Of a stretch of DNA of 6,447 nucleotides, positions 1 to 4,878 are shown piece after piece. Numbering within the stretch: position 1 is the first letter of the stretch; every line of letters begins with the position of its first letter. This DNA comes from an uncultured Phascolarctobacterium sp. (GTDB taxonomy: Bacteria > Bacillota > Negativicutes > Acidaminococcales > Acidaminococcaceae). Made by a program: the position numbers and the translations under genes. Below the pieces are notes generated by a model. It worked only from the letters and a program-made list of their open reading frames with translations, made no database searches and was not told where the DNA came from. The DNA is taken from NCBI GenBank assembly GCA_934234275.1, contig CAKQHU010000081.1:1-6447 (forward strand), written 5' to 3'.

Positions 1-17
1 TTTAACTTAGCAACGCA

Positions 18-1052
18 TTATTTATCCATAACTCTCTTACGGAATTCTTCTTTGATTTGAGCATTGTTGTTAGCCAGCTTCTGCCAGTCAACTTTAATTC
101 TGCCCTCAACAATTTTCTTGGTTTCTTCAGCACCGGTAGGAGCTTTTACGTCGCCACGAACGGAGTGCATCCAGCCCTTAACAACTGCTTCCTGACCTTC
201 TTTGGACAGCCACCAGTCAACCAAAGCCTTTGCACCATCAGGATTCTTGGTATCCTTGAAGATAGCAATCGGAGAAGGAACGTTGATTACGCCGTCGGTC
301 GGGTAAACAATCTTCAGAGGCTCTTTCTTAGTGTTAGCCAGCTTCAGGATGTTTTCTTCCAGAATCATTACAGCTGCATATTCGCCGGTCAGCAGCTTGT
401 TCTGAATAGCGGAGTTGCCTTCTTCAACGCGCAGGCCGTTAGCTTTCAGTTTATCGAAATATTCCCAGCCGTATTTGTCAGCCAGAGCGCCAACTGCTAC
501 ATAAGCAGTACCGGACAGCATCGGGTTAGGCATAGCGATTTTGCCTTTCCATTTCGGATCGGTCAGATCGGTCCAGTTTTTCGGAGCTTCTTCAGCTTTC
601 AGCTTATTGGAGTTATAAGCAATAATCATGTTGGAGATACGAACACCGTACCAGTTGCCGTCCTTGTCTTTTTCGCTGATAACGTTAGCATCTTCTTTGG
701 ATTTATAAGGCAACAGCAAGCCTTGCTCCTGCAGTTTCAGATAGTAGGAAGGATCCGCAACCATCAGAACGTCTGCAGCAATTTTTTTAGCTTTGATTTC
801 GCCGGTAATCTTGGTGATAACTTTTTCGGTACCGCCTTGGAACCAGTTAACCTTCATATCCGGGAAAGCTTTTGCAACATTAGGTTTGCACATATTGTCG
901 ATAATATCAGGATAAATAGAGGTATAAACCATCAAGTTGCCTTTTACGCCAGCAGCCTTATTGTCTGCTTTTTTGTCGCCGCCGCAGCCAGCCAAAGCTA
1001 CAGATAAAGCCAACATTGCTGCTGCACCAAGCATCCATTTAGATTTTTTCAT
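18..1052 (-). CDS. ABC importer substrate-binding lipoprotein (ferric iron / phosphonate-type family)
   Basis: This is a 344-residue solute-binding protein for an ABC importer, anchored outside the cytoplasmic membrane. It has a lysine-rich start, a hydrophobic stretch (residues 7-20) and a lipobox LAGC with the lipidated Cys at 23. The mature part begins with the strand 'LMVYTSIYPDI' (40-50). It has the typical ADVLMVADPSYY (93-104), an NWTDLTDPKWKGKIAMPNP segment (159-177) and SGTAYVAVGAL (180-190), all characteristic of the family that includes FbpA/AfuA ferric and 2-aminoethylphosphonate binders. The C-lobe shows no adjacent tyrosine pair like the one FbpA uses for iron; only Y225 lies in that area. 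The ligand is therefore open. The start is supported by AGGAGT at 1061-1066 on the minus strand, eight bases upstream. Permease and ATPase genes are not in view; if linked, they would lie left of base 1. Codon use is strongly biased (GCT, GAA, AAA), suggesting good expression. The family is sure, the substrate is not. Confidence 0.93.
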   Translation of the reverse strand: MKKSKWMLGAAAMLALSVALAGCGGDKKADNKAAGVKGNLMVYTSIYPDIIDNMCKPNVAKAFPDMKVNWFQGGTEKVITKITGEIKAKKIAADVLMVADPSYYLKLQEQGLLLPYKSKEDANVISEKDKDGNWYGVRISNMIIAYNSNKLKAEEAPKNWTDLTDPKWKGKIAMPNPMLSGTAYVAVGALADKYGWEYFDKLKANGLRVEEGNSAIQNKLLTGEYAAVMILEENILKLANTKKEPLKIVYPTDGVINVPSPIAIFKDTKNPDGAKALVDWWLSKEGQEAVVKGWMHSVRGDVKAPTGAEETKKIVEGRIKVDWQKLANNNAQIKEEFRKRVMDK

Positions 1053-1087
1053 TCACATACACTCCTTTTTTTGCATCGTCGTTAAAA

Positions 1088-1115
1088 ATTATATTTTAGC
1101 GTGTTCCATTCTACA
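1088..1115 (-). promoter_or_regulatory. Possible promoter of the binding-protein gene
   Basis: Read on the minus strand, there is an exact TATAAT at 1088-1093. Sixteen bases further upstream is a poor -35 (TGTAGA, 1110-1115, three of six). It would give a leader of about 28 bases that just includes the ribosome site. The exact -10 is the only strong element, and AT-rich DNA makes such matches common. Confidence 0.4.
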
Positions 1116-1171
1116 CCCATATTTGATAAATTCGCTGCAGGCCGTTTTTTACCTGCTTACACTTTACATTA

Positions 1172-1201
1172 TTTTTACAAAGATTTAACTTTTTGTGTCA
1201 C
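1172..1201 (-). promoter_or_regulatory. Alternative upstream promoter for the binding-protein gene
   Basis: On the minus strand GTGACA (1196-1201, five of six to TTGACA) is followed after 18 bases by TAAAAA (1172-1177, four of six to TATAAT). Its -35 lies inside the interrupted palindrome at 1195-1209, the layout expected of a repressor-controlled promoter. This is a pattern match only. Confidence 0.3.
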
Positions 1202-1209
1202 CTTGACAC
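1195..1209. promoter_or_regulatory. Interrupted palindrome, possible operator
   Basis: The sequence is GTGTCA-CCT-TGACAC: two perfect six-base arms around a three-base centre. It lies 143 bases upstream of the binding-protein start and overlaps a candidate -35. A site of this size is typical for a homodimeric repressor. The regulator cannot be named; it does not match the classical Fur or DtxR boxes. Confidence 0.35.
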
Positions 1210-1280
1210 TTATTGAACGGACATTCCACCACTATATTACATTTGACGTTTTTTGTCCTATATGGACTTTTATCGTCCCA

Positions 1281-2366
1281 CTATTTTTCGATGCAAATAA
1301 AATTCAATTCCCATGCAGGGACATAAGGATGCTTACGCAAATAAATCTTATACTCCGGCACCAGCTCCCATAAAAGCAGCGGCAGGCGGAATAAATCAAC
1401 ATCATAATGATAAGCTGCAACAAACAGCTTCGGCTTACATTTGCCGATTGTCTGCCTTCCGCCGGCAATAGCCTGCACCTCCGCCCCCTCGACATCCATC
1501 TTGATCATTGTCACCGGGCGTCCCGCCGCTACAGCATCAATCGTCGTCACCGGCACAGTTTTCTTCTCCGCGCCAATAAACGTTGACTGTCTGCCGCCGC
1601 TGTCGCTGAAGCCCAGCTCACCCTGCTCGCTCCAGATGCCTGCCTCGTGTACCTCGGCAGCAAGTCCCTTCGCCGCCAGCTCATCTGCCAGCAGACGCAG
1701 CTTGCGGCAGTTACGGCGGTCCGGCTCTACCGCCAGCACCTCGCGCCATTGCCAGTCAGTAAGACGTCCCAGCTCCTGTATGGTATCACCGTTATAGGCA
1801 CCAAGATCCATATATACCTCTTCGGCTGTCGGTGCAAGCAGTGACCTGATATCCTCCTCACGCTGCGTTTCGCAGTCAAAAAGATAGCTTATCTTGCCGC
1901 TGAGCTTATAGTTAAGCGTATCTGCAAAAACTCTGCGCGACTGTTCATCCGCCAGTCTGTCGTAAACCTGCGTCAGCTGCTCTTCGTAACGTTGCAGCCA
2001 GGCGGCGCTTACAATTTCCTCCTCATCAAAAAGCGGCAGATGCGGCGCCACCATCTCCTGCTCGGCAGCCAGCTGCGCAAAGCGCTCCAGCACCTCCGGT
2101 CTTTCGCTGGCAAAGGCGATAACAACCAGAAGCTCATTACCCAGACGCGCGCGCAGCGCATCATAACGTTCTACCGTAAAGCCGCGGAACTGCTGCCCGC
2201 GGACGAACTCGTCACTGGCAAATACGCCCTGCACCTGCACTCCGTTTCCTTCGCACCAGTCGATAATTTTATCGGCTCCGTTGCCCATTCCATAAAGCAC
2301 TATCGGCTTTTTTGTCTGTTGCAAAAGCTCCCAGACGCTTAGCGTTTCCTGCATAAAATTTAACAT
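1281..2366 (-). CDS. FkbM-family SAM-dependent methyltransferase with N-terminal Rossmann-like domain
   Basis: This 361-residue protein is predicted to transfer a methyl group from S-adenosylmethionine, as FkbM-type enzymes do to hydroxyls of sugars or polyketides; its own substrate is unknown. Residues 21-110 look like a nucleotide-binding fold (IVLYGMGNGADKI, 22-34), a module often placed before FkbM domains in Firmicutes. The methyltransferase part shows VYMDLGAYNGDTIQEL (184-199, the glycine-rich SAM loop), AVEPD (212-216, ribose-binding acid) and the FkbM signature IKMDVEGAE (288-296). No signal peptide or membrane segment is seen, so it is cytoplasmic. The start is fixed by AGAGGT at 2373-2378 on the minus strand, six bases upstream; an internal Met at residue 5 is a less likely start. 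The coding DNA is visibly more GC-rich than its neighbours. It is divergent from the DtxR-like gene. Related proteins often serve surface glycan synthesis, but no glycan genes are nearby. Confidence 0.9.
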   Translation of the reverse strand: MLNFMQETLSVWELLQQTKKPIVLYGMGNGADKIIDWCEGNGVQVQGVFASDEFVRGQQFRGFTVERYDALRARLGNELLVVIAFASERPEVLERFAQLAAEQEMVAPHLPLFDEEEIVSAAWLQRYEEQLTQVYDRLADEQSRRVFADTLNYKLSGKISYLFDCETQREEDIRSLLAPTAEEVYMDLGAYNGDTIQELGRLTDWQWREVLAVEPDRRNCRKLRLLADELAAKGLAAEVHEAGIWSEQGELGFSDSGGRQSTFIGAEKKTVPVTTIDAVAAGRPVTMIKMDVEGAEVQAIAGGRQTIGKCKPKLFVAAYHYDVDLFRLPLLLWELVPEYKIYLRKHPYVPAWELNFICIEK

Positions 2367-2390
2367 AGCACTACCTCTTTCCGTCTAATC

Positions 2391-2403
2391 ATCTATTTTA
2401 GAT
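2391..2403. repeat. Short inverted repeat in the methyltransferase leader
   Basis: The sequence is ATCTA-TTT-TAGAT, with perfect five-base arms. It lies between the predicted -10 of the methyltransferase promoter and its ribosome site, so it could be an operator or a weak hairpin. Its AT-rich composition makes chance occurrence plausible. Confidence 0.3.
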
Positions 2404-2442
2404 AGCCACAGCTTACTCATCTGACTATTTTGTTTGTTTTTT

Positions 2443-2472
2443 ATTATACACTATCTCAGCTAGTGACGTTAA
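2443..2472 (-). promoter_or_regulatory. Promoter of the methyltransferase gene (divergent)
   Basis: On the minus strand there is an exact TATAAT at 2443-2448, with TTAACG (2467-2472, four of six) as -35 and an 18-base spacer. The predicted -35 overlaps that of the regulator promoter on the other strand (2463-2468). A protein bound here would affect both genes. Confidence 0.5.
2449..2465. promoter_or_regulatory. Possible operator between divergent promoters
   Basis: The sequence is CACTA-TCTCAGC-TAGTG: perfect five-base arms around seven bases. It sits exactly between the -10 of the methyltransferase promoter and the -35 of the regulator promoter. Autoregulation by the DtxR-like protein is a reasonable inference, but the sequence does not match the canonical DtxR/IdeR box. 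Confidence 0.35.
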
Positions 2473-2491
2473 GAATTAAATGTGTTAAAAT
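2463..2491 (+). promoter_or_regulatory. Promoter of the DtxR-family regulator operon
   Basis: GTGACG (2463-2468, four of six) is followed after 17 bases by TAAAAT (2486-2491, five of six), with an extended -10 TGT at 2483-2485. Transcription would start near 2498 and give a leader of about 40 bases carrying a strong GGAGGT. Confidence 0.55.
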
Positions 2492-2524
2492 AGTAGTAAT
2501 TGAAATATTACATCTGATACTGAT

Positions 2525-2530
2525 GGAGGT
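2525..2530 (+). promoter_or_regulatory. Ribosome binding site that fixes the regulator start
   Basis: A full GGAGGT lies seven bases before the ATG at 2538. It rules in that start against an in-frame ATG at 2430, which has no ribosome site and would make the promoter region coding. Confidence 0.85.
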
Positions 2531-2537
2531 TATAAAA

Positions 2538-2903
2538 ATGTCACTGCTGGAATCCGGAGAAAATTACTTGGAAACTATCTTAGTTCTTACCAAACGCAAT
2601 GGCAGCGTACGTTCTATCGACATTGCGGAGGAAATGAATTTTACAAAAGCCAGCGTAAGCCGCGCTATGAGCATTCTTAAACGTGATAACTATATTATTA
2701 TGGAGCCGGACGGACGCATCCTGCTTACCAAAGACGGTCAGAAAAAAGCCGCTGCCGTCTACGACCGTCACGTAACCCTTACCCGTTTCATCAACGAGGT
2801 TTTGGGCGTAGACGAAGAAATTGCGGAAAAGGATGCCTGCCGCATCGAACATATCATCAGCCCCGAAACCTTTGCCGGCATCAAAGGCATGCTGAAAGAT
2901 TAA
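2538..2903 (+). CDS. Short DtxR-family metal-dependent transcriptional regulator
   Basis: This is a 121-residue cytoplasmic repressor of the DtxR/MntR family, expected to bind DNA as a dimer when loaded with Fe(II) or Mn(II). The N-terminal winged helix-turn-helix is clear: SIDIAEEMNF (26-35), then recognition helix TKASVSRAMSILKRDNYI (36-53) and the wing GRILLT (59-64). The dimer/metal domain follows: H78 in VYDRHVTL, and DACRIEHIIS (99-108). The latter matches the Cys-x-x-Glu-His of DtxR and IdeR (C102, E105, H106 there; C101, E104, H105 here). B. subtilis MntR has Glu instead of that Cys, which favours iron over manganese. The position of DtxR Met10 / MntR Asp8 is Asn9 here, in SGENYLETI. 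There is no C-terminal SH3-like domain; the protein is shorter than MntR (about 142) and DtxR (about 226). An exported protein gene follows after 28 bases and is probably cotranscribed. The family is sure, the metal is inferred. Confidence 0.93.
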   Translation: MSLLESGENYLETILVLTKRNGSVRSIDIAEEMNFTKASVSRAMSILKRDNYIIMEPDGRILLTKDGQKKAAAVYDRHVTLTRFINEVLGVDEEIAEKDACRIEHIISPETFAGIKGMLKD

Positions 2904-2931
2904 TTTTTTATAGGCTTTCGAGAGGTCCGCT

Positions 2932-3588
2932 ATGAAAAAATCAGTCTTGTTTCTGCTTACATTCATTATGTTGCTCTGCGTCAGCGTTTCCTGCTTCGCA
3001 AATCAGCCATATAAACATCCTGATTACTATCTGCGTACTGTCAAAGAAATTTATATTACCAAGATTGATAATCTTGAAGGTGAACCCTCGCGCAGCTTCA
3101 AATCGGACGAAAACGCCGAAACCAGGGTGCTCGCCGCTGTTTTGCAGGCTGCAGGCAAACAAAAGCTGATTGCTACGGACGAAACGCAAAAGCCGCTGCC
3201 TGAATATCACAATGATAAAAATACCGGCCGCAAAGACTTTGCGCCCCGAGACTTGGAAATGCGCATTACTGTTAATCATTGCGGCTACAGTATAGTTGCC
3301 GTTCCCGCTCATTTTGAAGATTACACTACTCAGGAAAGACATTATTACTATGATAAAGACGGCAAACGTCACTATTGGACCGAGGACGTTGTCCGCCAAC
3401 GTTGGGTACCGGAAAGCTTTCATCCTTATGCGCAGCTAAGCCTGATTTACAGCTTTTATGATATGAACGACGGCACACTTGTGGCCTCCTTCAGCGACAG
3501 CCGTAACCGTGAATACGAAAACGACCCGGCGGACGGTATGCTCAATCGTTCCCTAAAAGACTGCTTCAAAAAAATTTTCAGGAAATAA
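2932..3588 (+). CDS. Exported protein of unknown function, cotranscribed with the DtxR-like regulator
   Basis: This 218-residue protein belongs to no family I recognise with confidence. It begins MKKSVLFLLTFIMLL, a clear signal peptide with a likely cleavage after A23 (CFA-NQ). A lipoprotein reading with Cys21 (SVSC) is possible but the lipobox is poor. The mature part is mixed alpha/beta in appearance. It starts YLRTVKEIYITKIDNLEG (33-50) and continues with a helix ETRVLAAVLQAAGKQKL (63-79), a strand RDLEMRITVNHCGYSIVAVP (106-125), an aromatic/His segment RHYYYDKDGKRHYWTED (136-152) and SLIYSFYDMNDGTLVASFSDS (170-190). This layout resembles small envelope proteins that begin with a 'tau'-like strand-helix pair, but I make no domain claim. 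Cys117 and Cys211 could form a disulfide. AGAGGT at 2921-2926, five bases upstream, supports the start. The 28-base gap after the regulator and the terminator at 3597 define a two-gene operon. Confidence 0.85.
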   Translation: MKKSVLFLLTFIMLLCVSVSCFANQPYKHPDYYLRTVKEIYITKIDNLEGEPSRSFKSDENAETRVLAAVLQAAGKQKLIATDETQKPLPEYHNDKNTGRKDFAPRDLEMRITVNHCGYSIVAVPAHFEDYTTQERHYYYDKDGKRHYWTEDVVRQRWVPESFHPYAQLSLIYSFYDMNDGTLVASFSDSRNREYENDPADGMLNRSLKDCFKKIFRK

Positions 3589-3596
3589 TCCTGCAA

Positions 3597-3627
3597 CGGA
3601 CTGCTGATAACAGCAGTCTGTTTTTTT
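3597..3627 (+). terminator. Rho-independent terminator of the regulator operon
   Basis: CGGACTGCTG (3597-3606), loop ATAA and CAGCAGTCTG (3611-3620) form a ten-base stem with a single G-T wobble. Seven T follow (3621-3627). It lies nine bases after the stop of the exported-protein gene and separates it from the chelatase genes. Confidence 0.93.
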
Positions 3628-3663
3628 ATCACAGCTTCATAATAGCAATTCTTATTATTTTTG

Positions 3664-3691
3664 TTGACATCTCAACTATAAGTGATATAAT
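3664..3691 (+). promoter_or_regulatory. Full-consensus promoter of the exported CbiK gene
   Basis: An exact TTGACA (3664-3669), a 16-base spacer and an exact TATAAT (3686-3691) with extended -10 TGA at 3683-3685. Transcription is expected near 3698, giving a leader of about 68 bases. The -35 is embedded in the inverted repeat GTTGA-CATC-TCAAC (3663-3676), a likely operator position. Such a strong promoter predicts high expression unless repressed. Confidence 0.85.
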
Positions 3692-3701
3692 ACAGAGAAG
3701 T

Positions 3702-3721
3702 AAGGTTTATAAAACAACCTT
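3702..3721 (+). repeat. Inverted repeat in the leader of the exported CbiK mRNA
   Basis: AAGGTT (3702-3707) and AACCTT (3716-3721) are perfect six-base arms around eight bases, just after the predicted transcription start. It could be a 5' stem-loop that stabilises the mRNA, or an operator; the AGGTT/AACCT halves recall iron boxes of the DtxR group, but the spacing differs. It is not a terminator because no T run follows. Confidence 0.45.
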
Positions 3722-3765
3722 CTACTATTTTTGATGATTATGAATTCAAAAGGAGTGCTATCAAA

Positions 3766-4758
3766 ATGAAAAGTCTGAAAAAATTTGCTGTTGCATCTAT
3801 GACTTGCGCTGCCCTCTTAGGCTTTGCTGCTACCAGCCATGCCGCATACCAACTGAACGACGAAGTTAAAGACGCTACCCCGGCTCTGCTTATTGCATCC
3901 CAAATCGGCGTTAAAACCAATGTAAATCCTGCTCTGGCAAACCTGCCTGACAAAGATGCTATCGTAGTTATGAGCTTCGGTACTACTTTCAAAGACAGCC
4001 GTGCCAAAACTATTGAAGCAACCGTAAATTCTATTAAAGCTGCTCATCCCGGTGTAAAAGTAGTTACTGCTTTCACATCTCATATTATTATTGACCGCAT
4101 CAAAGCTCATGAAGGTATCACCATCCCGACACCTGAACAAGCTTTGGCTCAACTGAAAGCTGAAGGCTACAGCCGTATTGCTCTGACCTCCCTGGATATT
4201 ATCCCAGGCATGGAATATGCATACAAAGATGCAGTTTTCAACCTGCATAAAAACGACTTCAAGAAAATGACCTTCGGTACTCCGCTGATGTATTGGCAAG
4301 GTCAGGAAGGCCAACGTGATGATATTACCGAAACCATGAAAGCAGTTTCTACCCAATTCCCGAAAATCGGTAAAAAAGATGCTGTTCTGATCATGGCTCA
4401 TGGTACTCCGCATCCGTCCAACGCTTACTATGCAGTAATGCAAGACCGTCTGAATGAGCTTGGCTACACCAACGCTTACATCTTCTCCGTAGAAGGCTGG
4501 CCGCATCTGGACACCGTTACTCCGCAACTGAAAGCTAAAGGCATTAAGAACGTAACTCTGATGCCGCTGATGATGGTTGCAGGTGACCATGCTAACAACG
4601 ATATGGCCGGTGACGAGCCTGATTCCTTTAAATCTCAACTTGAAGCTGAAGGCTTCAAGGTTTCCACCTACATCCATGGTTTGGGCGAAAACGCAGCAGT
4701 ACAAAAACTGTTCGTTGAAAGAGCAAACGAATCTTGGGATGCTTTGGAAGCTAAATAA
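3766..4758 (+). CDS. cbiK: Exported (periplasmic-type) sirohydrochlorin cobaltochelatase paralogue, CbiK family
   Basis: This 330-residue protein is a class II chelatase of the CbiK family carrying a Sec signal peptide: MKSLKKFAVASMTCAALLGFAA with cleavage expected after A26 (SHA-AY). A segment of about 37 residues (27-63) precedes the chelatase fold and is absent from the cytoplasmic copy downstream. The fold shows VVMSFGTTFKDSR (67-79), AFTSHIIIDRI (102-112), PGMEY (147-151), IMAHGTPHPSN (209-219) and LMPLMMVAGDHANNDM (265-280). By comparison with Salmonella CbiK, the metal ligands E89, H145 and H207 correspond to E150, H212 and H275, so the metal site is intact. The precedent is the periplasmic CbiK of Desulfovibrio vulgaris, a haem-binding oligomer thought to act in haem or iron handling, since cobalamin is made in the cytoplasm. 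AAGGAG at 3749-3754 supports the start. Codon choice is strongly biased (GCT, CTG, GAA, CGT), and it has its own strong promoter and terminator. Family is sure; the physiological role is inferred. Confidence 0.93.
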   Translation: MKSLKKFAVASMTCAALLGFAATSHAAYQLNDEVKDATPALLIASQIGVKTNVNPALANLPDKDAIVVMSFGTTFKDSRAKTIEATVNSIKAAHPGVKVVTAFTSHIIIDRIKAHEGITIPTPEQALAQLKAEGYSRIALTSLDIIPGMEYAYKDAVFNLHKNDFKKMTFGTPLMYWQGQEGQRDDITETMKAVSTQFPKIGKKDAVLIMAHGTPHPSNAYYAVMQDRLNELGYTNAYIFSVEGWPHLDTVTPQLKAKGIKNVTLMPLMMVAGDHANNDMAGDEPDSFKSQLEAEGFKVSTYIHGLGENAAVQKLFVERANESWDALEAK

Positions 4759-4795
4759 TTTACTGAACAAGTAATTCATTTCTTTCACACCTTTT

Positions 4796-4831
4796 ACTCT
4801 CCGTCCGCTTATCTGGGCGGAGAGTATTTTT
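4796..4831 (+). terminator. Rho-independent terminator after the exported CbiK gene
   Basis: ACTCTCCGTCC (4796-4806) pairs with GGGCGGAGAGT (4815-4825): eleven pairs with one G-T, around an eight-base loop. It is followed by ATTTTT. It lies 37 bases after the stop, so the two chelatase genes are separate transcription units or are linked only by read-through. Confidence 0.92.
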
Positions 4832-4846
4832 ATAATATAATATAAT
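4831..4846 (+). promoter_or_regulatory. Possible promoter region of the cytoplasmic CbiK gene
   Basis: Three overlapping TATAAT hexamers start at 4831, 4836 and 4841, directly after the terminator stem. No good -35 exists at the right distance because that position falls in the GC-rich stem. The expression start is therefore uncertain, and read-through is an alternative. Confidence 0.35.
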
Positions 4847-4878
4847 TTAATTTAGGAAGAAGAGGTGCTATATTATAT

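Larger units (their letters stand above)
1053..1280 (-). other. 228-base gap upstream of the binding-protein gene
   Basis: This AT-rich non-coding stretch lies between the methyltransferase stop and the binding-protein start. I see no clear terminator for the methyltransferase: the GTCC-TATAT-GGAC repeat at 1255-1267 has only four-base arms and no T run in the minus direction. The gap does contain two possible promoters, an interrupted palindrome at 1195-1209, and a GCAGG/CCTGC hairpin on the minus strand (about 1136-1155). It also contains three TTACA direct repeats on the plus strand at 1157, 1164 and 1175. Together this looks like a regulated promoter region, although no known riboswitch fold is recognised. 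Confidence 0.5.

Noticed and set aside
57..1007. Long open frame antisense to the binding-protein gene
   Set aside because: The opposite strand encodes a full lipoprotein with lipobox and ribosome site; this frame shows no protein family features.
1255..1267. GTCC-TATAT-GGAC as terminator of the methyltransferase gene
   Set aside because: Only four-base arms and no T run in the direction of transcription.
1101..1373. Plus-strand open frame across the gap and the methyltransferase 3' end
   Set aside because: No ribosome site and a composition typical of AT-rich spacer; it overlaps a confident gene on the other strand.
2430..2537. An upstream in-frame ATG that would extend the DtxR-like protein by 36 residues
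   Set aside because: The extension covers the promoter, has no ribosome site and no family similarity, while GGAGGT sits seven bases before the ATG at 2538.
2941..3423. Open frame antisense to the unknown exported protein
   Set aside because: The sense frame has a signal peptide, ribosome site and terminator; the antisense frame has none.
3729..3751. TTTTGA...TCAAAA inverted repeat as a Fur box
   Set aside because: The inner sequence does not follow the 7-1-7 Fur pattern and the arms are low-complexity A/T.
3589..3765. Cobalamin riboswitch upstream of the chelatase genes
   Set aside because: The predicted leader is only about 68 bases, far shorter than a cobalamin riboswitch, and no B12-box-like sequence was seen.
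3817..4788. Long open frame antisense to the exported CbiK gene
   Set aside because: It mirrors a gene with clear family motifs, has no recognisable domain, and follows from codon bias in the sense strand.
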